Assembly: GCA_946479205.1 (NCBI GenBank) | Contig: CAMLFJ010000122.1 | Coordinates: 1 to 8,222 of the forward strand | Length of the DNA: 8,222 nt | Direction: 5' to 3' | Source: an uncultured bacterium | GTDB lineage: Bacteria; Methylomirabilota; Methylomirabilia; Rokubacteriales; CSP1-6 | Part shown: positions 1 through 5,184 of the stretch, one piece after another | Layout: every line of letters starts with the position of its first letter | Position numbering within the stretch: the first letter of the stretch is position 1 | Notes under the pieces: generated by a model | Databases searched by the model: none | Told to the model about the DNA's origin: nothing | What the model saw: the letters and a program-made list of their open reading frames with translations, nothing else | Program-made: the position numbers and the translations under genes

Positions 1-1
1 A

Positions 2-1336
2 TATCTCGACGAGATCAAGCGCAGCAGGCCCGAGGACCTGGTGGTCGTCTCCCGGGAGCTCGACCCGGCCTACGAGATCACCGCGCTGGTGGTGAAGCTC
101 GAGCGGGAGGGGCGCCGGCGCCCGGTCCTGATCTGCGAGCGCGTGCGCGGCACCCAGTTCCCGGTGCTGACCAATCTGCACGCGAGCCGCTCGCGTCTGG
201 CCCTGGCCATGGGGGCGGCGCCCGAGGCCATGCTGGCGACCTACCTGCGCGCGATGGACAAGCCCATCCCGCCGCGGGTGGTCGCGAGCGGGCCCTGCCA
301 GGACGTGGTGCTCACCGGCGACCGCATCAATCTCTACGACCTGCCCCAGCTCCTGCACCACGAGGGCGATGCGGGGGCCTATCTCACCTCCGCGATCTCG
401 TTCGCGAAGGACCCGACGAGCGAGACGTGGAACTGCGCCTACAACCGCCTGATGATCCAGGGGCGCGACCGCACCTCGATCCACCTGACCGCGGGCAAGC
501 ACCTCTGGGAGTTCCAGCGCATCGCGGAGTCGCTCGGGCGGCCGCTGCCGGTGGCCTTCGCCATCGGCGTGCACCCGGCCATCGCGCTGGGCGCGCTCGC
601 CATCGGGTCCATCGACGAGGACGAGCGCGCGATCATGGGGGCGCTCCTGCGCGAGCCCCTCGAGCTGGTCAAGTGCCAGACCTCCGACGTGCTGGCCCCC
701 GCCCACGCCGAGATGATCATCGAGGCGGAGATCCTGCCCGGCGCCCGGACGCCCGAGGGCCCCTTCGGCGAGTTCACCGGCTACAGCCTGGGCGAGCGGG
801 AGCGGGAGGTCGTGCAGGTCAAGGCCATCACCCACCGGCGGGGCGCCTACTTCCAGGACATCACGGTGGCCCACCTGGACCACATGCTGCTCTCCACGAT
901 CCCGATGGAGGCCAACCTCTACCGCGCGGTCCGCGCCATGGTGCCCTCGGTGAAGGCGGTGCGCGTGCCCGCGCCCTTCACCTGCTACGTCTCCATCGAG
1001 CAGCGGCTCATCGGCCAGGCCAAGAACGCGATCCTGTCCGTGCTGGGCGCCGACCTCTACATGAAGCGCGTGGTCGTGGTGGACGAGGACGTCAACATCT
1101 TCGACGACCGCCAGGTCACCTGGGCCATCGCCACCCGCTGCCAGCCCGACCGCGACATCACGATCATCTCCAATGCGCGCGGCTCCGATCTCGACCCCTC
1201 GTCCCGCGAGGACGGCTACTCGGGCAAGTGGGGCGTGGACGCGACCGCCAAGCCCTCCCTCGCCGGCTACACCCCGCGCCACCGCGTGCCGCCCGCGGTG
1301 TGGAAGCGCCTCGACCTGAAGGACTACGTGGAGTAG
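2..1336 (+). CDS. UbiD-family prenylated-FMN (de)carboxylase, 5' end outside window
   Basis: UbiD-type enzymes catalyse reversible non-oxidative decarboxylation of aromatic or alpha,beta-unsaturated acids in the cytoplasm, using prenylated FMN made by UbiX. The frame is open to the window edge: codons from position 2 read YLDEIKRSRPEDL and run straight into the first available start (GTG 41), in the style of the family N-terminus, so GTG 41 is not the true start and a few residues are missing. Cofactor and catalytic residues are visible. Asn at 431-433 and Arg at 446-448 sit five apart in WNCAYNR; His at 500-502 lies 23 residues after that Asn, as in Fdc1 N168/R173/H191; the two glutamates of EGPFGE (755-757 and 770-772) match Fdc1 E277/E282. 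A metal-binding Glu probably lies in the DEDE stretch near 614-625. The protein looks intact at about 445 aa, normal for the family. A CoA-ligase gene follows after 16 bp, suggesting one operon. The substrate cannot be read; it is unlikely to be ubiquinone-specific ubiD given this neighbour. Confidence 0.95.
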   Translation, partial: YLDEIKRSRPEDLVVVSRELDPAYEITALVVKLEREGRRRPVLICERVRGTQFPVLTNLHASRSRLALAMGAAPEAMLATYLRAMDKPIPPRVVASGPCQDVVLTGDRINLYDLPQLLHHEGDAGAYLTSAISFAKDPTSETWNCAYNRLMIQGRDRTSIHLTAGKHLWEFQRIAESLGRPLPVAFAIGVHPAIALGALAIGSIDEDERAIMGALLREPLELVKCQTSDVLAPAHAEMIIEAEILPGARTPEGPFGEFTGYSLGEREREVVQVKAITHRRGAYFQDITVAHLDHMLLSTIPMEANLYRAVRAMVPSVKAVRVPAPFTCYVSIEQRLIGQAKNAILSVLGADLYMKRVVVVDEDVNIFDDRQVTWAIATRCQPDRDITIISNARGSDLDPSSREDGYSGKWGVDATAKPSLAGYTPRHRVPPAVWKRLDLKDYVE

Positions 1337-1352
1337 CCGCCGCTCCCGCCTC

Positions 1353-2744
1353 GTGACGACCGAGCCGACGCCGAACGTCGCCGCGCTGCTCGCCGCCGCC
1401 GCGCGCCGGCGGCCCGAGCATCCCGCGCTGGTCTGGGACGGCGGCGGCGTGCTCACCTGGCGCGAGCTCGAGGCGCGGGCGGCCGGCATGGCCCGGCGGC
1501 TCGCGCGCCGGGGCGTGGGCGCGGGCGACGTGGTCGCGCTGCTGCTGCCCAACGCGTGGGGCCTCGCCGCCGCGCTCTGGGGCGGCCTCGCGCTCGGCGC
1601 GACGGTGGCCCCGCTCAACCCGCTGCTGGCCGCCGACGAGCGCGAGCGCATCCTCGGCCACCTGGGCCCGAAGGCGGTGGTGGACACCGCGCCCGCCGAG
1701 GAAGGCGTCGCGACGGCCGCGATCGCGGACGCCGCCGCGCCCGGCATCATCCTCTATACGTCGGGCAGCACCGGGCAGCCCAAGGGGGCGGTGCTCTCCC
1801 ACGCCGCGCTCGCCATCGCCAACGAATCCTGGGCCGGCCCGGTGATGGCGCTCGCCCCGGACGATCGCGTGCTGGCCGCGCTGCCGCTCGCCCACTCGTT
1901 CGGGCTCAACGGGGCGCTGCTGGCCCCGCTGCTGGCCGGCGTCACCGTGGTGCTGCAGGAGCGCTTCACGCCCGAGGAGACGCTCAAAGCGATTGTTCGA
2001 CACCGCGTCACGGTGTTCCCCGGGGTGGCCACGATGTTCGCGCGCATCCTGGAGTCGCCCGCGCTCCCGGGCGCGGACCTCTCGAGCCTGCGCCTCGCCG
2101 TCTCCGGCGCGGCGCCCTGCCCGTGGGCGCTGGCCAGCGAGTGGCGGCGGCGCACCGGGGTGCGCATCGTGCGCGGCTACGGGATGACCGAGCTGTTCCG
2201 CCCCATCTCGTACCTGGCCGCTGAACCCACCGATCTGCCGGACGCGATCGGCCGCGCGGTGCCCGGAGTCGAGCTGCGCCTGGTGGCCGACGAGCTGTGG
2301 ATCCGCTCGCCCGCGGCGATGGACGGCTACCTGCGCGCGCCCGAGGAGACCGCCGCGGTCCTCGACAGCGGCTGGTTCAAGACCGGCGATCTCGCCACGA
2401 TCTCGCCCGACGGCTACGTGAGCATCGTGGGACGCAAGCGCGAGCTGATCCTGCGCGGCGGCTACTCGGTGGTGCCCGGCGAGGTGGAGGCGACGCTGCT
2501 CGGCCATCCCGCGGTGGCCGAGGCGGCGGTGGTCGGCGTCGCGCACGCGGAGCTCGGCGAGGAGGTGGCCGCGTTCGTGATTTTGCGGTCGGGCGCCGCT
2601 GCCCATCCGGACGAGCTGATCGCGTTCTGTCGCGCCCGGCTGGCCGGCTACAAATATCCGCGCCGAATCACGATCGTGAACGAACTGCCGAAGAGCGCGA
2701 CCGGGAAGATCCTGAAGGGGAAGCTGCGAGAGCCCTCAGCCTGA
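1353..2744 (+). CDS. ANL-superfamily acyl/aryl-CoA ligase (AMP-binding)
   Basis: This enzyme activates a carboxylic acid with ATP to an acyl-AMP and then a CoA thioester. The ANL core motifs are present in order: the P-loop YTSGSTGQPKG (residues 135-145), YGMTE (276-280), the ATP-ribose-binding Asp in WFKTGDL (Asp346), the hinge GRKRELILRGGY (about 360-371), and the A10 lysine in PKSATGKI (Lys452). At 463 aa it is shorter than a typical FadD (about 520-560); the shortening lies mainly between the N-terminal fold and the P-loop, with only about 30 residues between the GPKAVVD strand and YTSGS. Start GTG 1353 follows the UbiD stop by 16 bp and has no convincing Shine-Dalgarno, so translational coupling is likely. 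The last codons (R-E-P-S-A-stop) lie in the first copy of a 40-bp tandem repeat. With the UbiD gene upstream, an aromatic or branched acid is a reasonable substrate guess, but specificity is not readable. Confidence 0.95.
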   Translation: MTTEPTPNVAALLAAAARRRPEHPALVWDGGGVLTWRELEARAAGMARRLARRGVGAGDVVALLLPNAWGLAAALWGGLALGATVAPLNPLLAADERERILGHLGPKAVVDTAPAEEGVATAAIADAAAPGIILYTSGSTGQPKGAVLSHAALAIANESWAGPVMALAPDDRVLAALPLAHSFGLNGALLAPLLAGVTVVLQERFTPEETLKAIVRHRVTVFPGVATMFARILESPALPGADLSSLRLAVSGAAPCPWALASEWRRRTGVRIVRGYGMTELFRPISYLAAEPTDLPDAIGRAVPGVELRLVADELWIRSPAAMDGYLRAPEETAAVLDSGWFKTGDLATISPDGYVSIVGRKRELILRGGYSVVPGEVEATLLGHPAVAEAAVVGVAHAELGEEVAAFVILRSGAAAHPDELIAFCRARLAGYKYPRRITIVNELPKSATGKILKGKLREPSA

Positions 2745-2808
2745 TTCCTCCCCGAAAGGGAGAGAGAAAGAGCCCTCAGCCTGATTCCTCCCCGAAGGGG
2801 AGAGAGAA
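2729..2808. repeat. Two 40-bp tandem repeats containing the ligase stop codon
   Basis: Positions 2729-2768 and 2769-2808 are head-to-tail copies with an exact 40-bp period and one mismatch (2757 A versus 2797 G). Each copy starts AGAGCCCTCAGCC. Copy 2 holds a perfect 6-bp hairpin (2788-2793 with 2797-2802, loop GAA); the mismatch shortens the same stem in copy 1 to 5 bp with a wider loop. Copy 1 supplies the last codons and TGA of the CoA ligase. It resembles REP-type dispersed palindromes, but whether it occurs elsewhere in the genome cannot be seen here. Confidence 0.9.
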
Positions 2809-2826
2809 GAAGAGGGGGGAGCAGGA

Positions 2827-2851
2827 GGCGCGGGGGTGCTCCCCCCGCGCC
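2827..2851. terminator. GC-rich hairpin between convergent genes, probable bidirectional terminator
   Basis: A perfect 10-bp stem (2827-2836 with 2842-2851) encloses a 5-nt loop, TGCTC. It lies 83 nt past the ligase stop and 60 nt past the stop of the opposing secreted-protein gene, where a shared terminator would be expected. Neither side has a U-tract, so termination may be weak, Rho-assisted, or the hairpin may mainly stabilise 3' ends. Confidence 0.5.
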
Positions 2852-2867
2852 GCCGCGCCTATGTGAA

Positions 2868-2885
2868 CGCGCGATCCCTCGCGCG
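2868..2885 (-). terminator. Second hairpin, downstream of the minus-strand secreted-protein gene
   Basis: A perfect 7-bp stem, CGCGCGA (2868-2874) with TCGCGCG (2879-2885), closes a TCCC loop. It lies 26 nt beyond the stop codon at 2911 in the direction of that gene's transcription. The sequence after it on the minus strand begins TTCACAT, a poor U-tract. It could be a terminator or a 3'-end stabiliser. Confidence 0.35.
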
Positions 2886-2910
2886 GCTGGATAGTACCTG
2901 CTTCTGGGGC

Positions 2911-3189
2911 CTACTTCTTGACTTCGGGCGCCTTGGTGTCGGGGGCCTTGGTGTCGGGCGCCGCCTTCACGTCGCCGTCCTTCTTGGCCGCGTGCTTCTT
3001 CTTGGCGTGCTGCTTGTCGGCGGCCTTCTTGTCCTTCTTCTCCATCTGCATGTCGCCGCCCTTCGCGGGAGGCGTGGTCTGCGCGGGCGCCGGGGTCGCC
3101 GGGGTGGTCGGGGTCTGGGCCATCGCCGCACCGGCCACGCCGAGCGCGAACACCGTCGCGGTCACGAGAGACATCACACGGATCTTCAT
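2911..3189 (-). CDS. Small secreted Lys/Ala/Pro-rich protein, function unknown
   Basis: 92 aa. An N-terminal signal peptide is clear: positive residues K2 and R4, a hydrophobic core, and a signal-peptidase I site after Ala24 (A22-M23-A24, then QTP). The mature ~68 residues are low complexity: a Thr/Pro/Ala stretch, a Lys/Asp/His-rich middle with KKDKK and KKKH, and a tail with DTKAP repeated twice. That tail repeat is a 15-bp tandem unit in the DNA (2931-2945 and 2946-2960, one mismatch), probably from slippage. The start is supported by AGGAG (3199-3203 on the minus strand) nine nt upstream. It follows the similar secreted gene 3248-3577 by 58 bp on the same strand and may be co-transcribed. 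I do not recognise a family; a periplasmic polycation or metal-binding protein is possible but unproven. Confidence 0.75.
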   Translation of the reverse strand: MKIRVMSLVTATVFALGVAGAAMAQTPTTPATPAPAQTTPPAKGGDMQMEKKDKKAADKQHAKKKHAAKKDGDVKAAPDTKAPDTKAPEVKK

Positions 3190-3247
3190 ATCGAGTTGCT
3201 CCTCTCTCTACGTTGAGATTTGGTTGTTGAGGTTTGCTTGTCGCAGG

Positions 3248-3577
3248 TTAGTCGAACAGATTCGTGAAGAAATTCTTCACGCCGTGGCCGAACGACACGG
3301 CCCCTTCCTTGGTCTTGGTCCAGGCCGACTTGGCCTCGGGCTCCGCCGCCCGTCCCGCCTCCTTGATCTTCTCCCCCGCCGTCTCGGCGCCCCCCACCAC
3401 GGTCTTGCCGATGCCCTTGGCGGTGTCCTGCACGCCCTGGCCGATCTGCTTGGCGCCGCTCTCCACCTGCTGCGCGCCCTGCCTGGCCTTGGTGTCGTCG
3501 GCCATCGCCGCCGGCGCCGTCGTCAGCGCCAGCACCATGACGAAGCCCGTGAGCCGCTGTTTCACCGCCGTTCTCAT
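3248..3577 (-). CDS. Small secreted amphipathic (LEA/apolipoprotein-like) protein
   Basis: 109 aa. A signal peptide runs to Ala26 (A24-M25-A26, then DDT), so the mature protein is about 83 aa and periplasmic or extracellular. It is rich in Gly, Ala, Lys, Glu and Gln with regularly spaced small residues (GAKQIGQG, AKGIGK, GGAETAGEKIKEAG), the look of LEA-type or apolipoprotein-type amphipathic helices. It ends in a more hydrophobic HGVKNFFTNLFD tail that could dock on a membrane. There is no cysteine. The start is firm: AAGGAGG (3584-3590, minus strand) sits six nt before ATG. The gene is the upstream member of a pair with the 92-aa secreted gene, and both signal peptides end in AMA. A desiccation- or stress-protective envelope role is an inference only. 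Confidence 0.8.
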   Translation of the reverse strand: MRTAVKQRLTGFVMVLALTTAPAAMADDTKARQGAQQVESGAKQIGQGVQDTAKGIGKTVVGGAETAGEKIKEAGRAAEPEAKSAWTKTKEGAVSFGHGVKNFFTNLFD

Positions 3578-3640
3578 CTGCCGCCTCCTTGCTCGTGGGT
3601 GTAACGCCGTGACTCGCGGGAAAGTTCAGGGCAACCCACA

Positions 3641-3670
3641 TGCCACCGCGACGGCGTCGCCGCGGAGGCA
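3641..3670. repeat. 30-bp imperfect inverted repeat upstream of the secreted-protein pair
   Basis: TGCCACCGCGACG pairs with the complementary end of 3641-3670, giving 12 Watson-Crick pairs plus a G-T wobble around the centre, with two internal mismatches (A-A and A-C). It lies 64 nt upstream of ATG 3577, in its promoter or leader, and 77 nt after the PPOX stop. It could be an operator, a leader hairpin, or a weak terminator for the PPOX gene; no U-tract follows. Confidence 0.4.
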
Positions 3671-3725
3671 ATCGCGCGCTAACGAGACGTTTGTCCCTCG
3701 TAGGCGGTGATGGGACTGGGAGGAA

Positions 3726-3743
3726 TTACACGGCGGCGTGTAA
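3726..3743 (-). terminator. Palindrome directly after the PPOX gene stop
   Basis: TTACACG (3726-3732) and CGTGTAA (3737-3743) form a perfect 7-bp stem around GCGG, starting three nt past the PPOX stop codon on the minus strand. Followed by TTCCTCCC on the minus strand, it is a weak intrinsic terminator candidate. Its symmetry would also suit an operator for the downstream secreted genes. The rest of 3578-3725 holds no gene I can support. Confidence 0.4.
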
Positions 3744-3746
3744 GGA

Positions 3747-4145
3747 TTACCAAGAGAAGGCGTGGGTCGGCGTCAGCTCCACGATCACCGAGTCCGACTC
3801 GCCGAGCGCGGCCTCGCGCGGGTACTGCGGATATTTTGCGTAGAGACGCCGGCGCAGGCCGCGGAAGCGCGGGCCCCGCTCGATCACCCGCGCCGCGCCC
3901 TGCACCATCACGCCCTGGATCTGGTTCCAGTCGTCCGAGTAGAGGTCCACGGTCAGGGCGAGCTTCGGGTTGGCGCGGAGGTTGAGAACCTTGCGCCCCT
4001 TCTTTCCGGACGCGAAGTAGATCTTGCCGCCGACGAGGATCTGGCAGACCGGCACGAGGTGCGGCATCCCCGCCGCGCCCACCGTGGCGACCCGCGCCAC
4101 GCGCTCCCACTGGATCAGCTTCGCCTGCGCTTTCGTCAGTCGCAT
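3747..4145 (-). CDS. PPOX-fold flavin/F420-dependent oxidoreductase
   Basis: 132 aa, a single split-barrel domain of the pyridoxamine-5'-phosphate-oxidase superfamily. These proteins bind FMN, F420 or haem at a dimer interface and act in the cytoplasm. Matching stretches are RVARVATVGAAGMPHLVPV (about residues 15-33), the GKIYFAS strand, LRANPKLALTVDLYSDDWNQ, and a C-terminal AKYPQYP segment. The NP...DxYxxDW layout resembles the TIGR03668 (Rv0121-type, probable F420-dependent) group, recalled from memory. F420 use is therefore possible but unproven. The frame is open upstream to 4562, but ATG 4145 is preceded at seven nt by GGAGG, and the upstream extension is low-complexity and covered by the opposite-strand genes, so 4145 is the start. 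It is divergent from the 67-aa gene at 4220 across 74 bp. Length is normal for the group, with no sign of damage. Confidence 0.9.
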   Translation of the reverse strand: MRLTKAQAKLIQWERVARVATVGAAGMPHLVPVCQILVGGKIYFASGKKGRKVLNLRANPKLALTVDLYSDDWNQIQGVMVQGAARVIERGPRFRGLRRRLYAKYPQYPREAALGESDSVIVELTPTHAFSW

Positions 4146-4152
4146 GAGATTT

Positions 4153-4157
4153 CCTCC
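4153..4157 (-). promoter_or_regulatory. Shine-Dalgarno that fixes the PPOX start
   Basis: GGAGG on the minus strand, seven nt before ATG 4145. It decides against a much longer N-terminus read from the same open frame. Confidence 0.8.
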
Positions 4158-4182
4158 GTGGGCGTGAAGTGTACGCGACGCA

Positions 4183-4212
4183 TTGACCGCGACGAGAGCA
4201 TTGAGGTAGATT
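4183..4212 (+). promoter_or_regulatory. Sigma70-like promoter, predicted to give a leaderless transcript
   Basis: TTGACC (4183-4188, five of six to consensus), an 18-bp spacer and TAGATT (4207-4212, four of six). A start site about seven nt after the -10 would fall at 4219-4220, on the ATG of the 67-aa gene, which lacks a properly spaced Shine-Dalgarno. A direct repeat GCATTGA (4180-4186 and 4198-4204) overlaps the -35 and spacer and could be a regulator site or chance. Confidence 0.4.
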
Positions 4213-4219
4213 CGGCCGC

Positions 4220-4423
4220 ATGAAAAGCAAGAGCGCTTCCAGGAAGAAGACGAAGACGTCGACCGCGCGCGCCAAGGCCAAGCCGACCAAGAAGCAGGCC
4301 GCCAAGGCGCCCGCCAAGAGCACCGCCGCGAAGGCCGCCCCGGCGGCCCCCCGCCCCGCCCCCTACACCCCGAAGCCGATCGAGGGGATGGGCTGGGCCC
4401 CCTTCCGCTACACGCCGCGGTAA
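4220..4423 (+). CDS. Small Lys/Ala-rich basic protein, function unknown
   Basis: 67 aa with no signal peptide. Residues 1-44 are a Lys/Ala/Thr/Pro low-complexity stretch with about a dozen lysines, like histone-H1-type or ribosomal-protein-type basic tails that bind nucleic acid. The last ~20 residues change character to an aromatic, structured-looking PIEGMGWAPFRYTPR, which may be the conserved part. ATG 4220 has no usable Shine-Dalgarno (GAGG is 13 nt away) but sits where the predicted promoter would start transcription. The stop TAA (4421-4423) lies six nt before the possible CTG start of the DUF3750 gene, so the two may be coupled. In high-GC DNA such an ORF can be spurious; the promoter, the position and the non-repetitive C-terminus favour a real gene. 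I do not recognise the family. Confidence 0.6.
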   Translation: MKSKSASRKKTKTSTARAKAKPTKKQAAKAPAKSTAAKAAPAAPRPAPYTPKPIEGMGWAPFRYTPR

Positions 4424-4428
4424 CCCGT

Positions 4429-5184
4429 CTGGCCTGGGGGGCCGCGCTCGGGGCCCTCCTCCTGCTGCTGGCCGGGGGCTGCGCGGTGCTCGAGCGGGCC
4501 GGCCAGAGCTGGTGGGAGCTCAGGCGCGACTCCTCCGGGCAGGCTCCGGATCCCGCCGACACCCCCGACGCCGTCGTCCAGGTCTATGCCGCCCGGGCGG
4601 TGGGGTGGCGGGGCGTGATGGCCGTCCACACCTGGGTTGCCCTGAAACCGAGCGGCGCGGCGGCCTATACCCGCTACGAGGTCATGGGCTGGGGCGTCGG
4701 GAACGGGGCCCCGGCGGTGCGGGTGAACCGCAGCGGGCCGGACAACTACTGGTTCGGGTCGCGGCCCGAGCGCCTGGTGGACCGGCGAGGCGACGGCGTG
4801 GACGAGCTGATCGCCCGGATCCAGGCCGCGGTCGAAGCCTACCCCTACCCGACCAGCTACCGGACGTGGCCGGGGCCCAACAGCAATACCTTCACCGCCT
4901 ACCTGGGGCGGGCCGTGCCGGAGCTGCGCCTGGACCTGCCCGCCACCGCCATCGGCAAGGACTTCATCCCGGGCGGCCGGCCGGTCGCCATGAGCCCGAG
5001 CGGCACCGGCGTCCAGGTCTCGCTCTTCGGGCTGCTGGGGGTGCTGGCCGGCGTGGAGGAGGGGGTCGAGCTGAACGTGCTGAGCCTGACCTTCGGGGTG
5101 GACGTCAAGCGGCCGGCGCTGAAGCTGCCGATCGTGGGGCGGGTCGGCTTCAGCCAGCAGGCTGACTGCCCATTCCCTGAGTGA
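4429..5184 (+). CDS. DUF3750 family lipoprotein (non-canonical start)
   Basis: The body matches the DUF3750 family of envelope proteins of unknown function: WWELRRDSSGQAPDP, VQVYAARAVGWRGVMAVHTW, TRYEVMGWGV, YWFGSRPE, WPGPNSNTFTAYLGR and LDLPATAIGKDFIPGG, then a Gly/Leu-rich LFGLLGVLAG segment and LTFGVDVKRPALKLP near the end. In the same frame, just ahead of the first canonical start (GTG 4486), codons from 4429 encode LAWGAALGALLLLLAGGC: a lipoprotein signal with lipobox LAGGC and the acylated Cys at 4480-4482. GTG 4486 would therefore lose export. The frame is open back to a TAG at 4207 but contains no ATG, GTG or TTG before 4486. CTG 4429, six nt after the previous gene's stop, is my best start (251 aa), with CTG 4393 the alternative. 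Without a good Shine-Dalgarno, re-initiation from the 67-aa gene is plausible. The 3' end overlaps the opposing phosphotransferase gene by 35 bp. Confidence 0.85.
   Translation: MAWGAALGALLLLLAGGCAVLERAGQSWWELRRDSSGQAPDPADTPDAVVQVYAARAVGWRGVMAVHTWVALKPSGAAAYTRYEVMGWGVGNGAPAVRVNRSGPDNYWFGSRPERLVDRRGDGVDELIARIQAAVEAYPYPTSYRTWPGPNSNTFTAYLGRAVPELRLDLPATAIGKDFIPGGRPVAMSPSGTGVQVSLFGLLGVLAGVEEGVELNVLSLTFGVDVKRPALKLPIVGRVGFSQQADCPFPE

Noticed and set aside
427..1356. Plus-strand open frame inside the UbiD gene in another phase
   Set aside because: Pro/Arg/Gly-rich shadow; the UbiD phase keeps all cofactor residues.
1164..2606. Long minus-strand open frame (480 codons) opposite the CoA ligase
   Set aside because: Its translation is Arg/Gly/His/Ala-rich with no domain, and it lies antisense to a gene with complete ANL motifs; it is a GC-bias shadow.
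2729..2885. Possible CRISPR-like repeats
   Set aside because: Only two head-to-tail copies with no spacer between them, and no cas genes.
3640..3671. Both strands seem to begin a protein MPPRRRRRGG here
   Set aside because: This is a side effect of the inverted repeat at 3641-3670, not a pair of genes.
4146..4562. N-terminal extension of the PPOX protein (271-aa reading)
   Set aside because: The extension is Ser/Arg/Ala low complexity, overlaps two plus-strand genes, and GGAGG sits just before ATG 4145.
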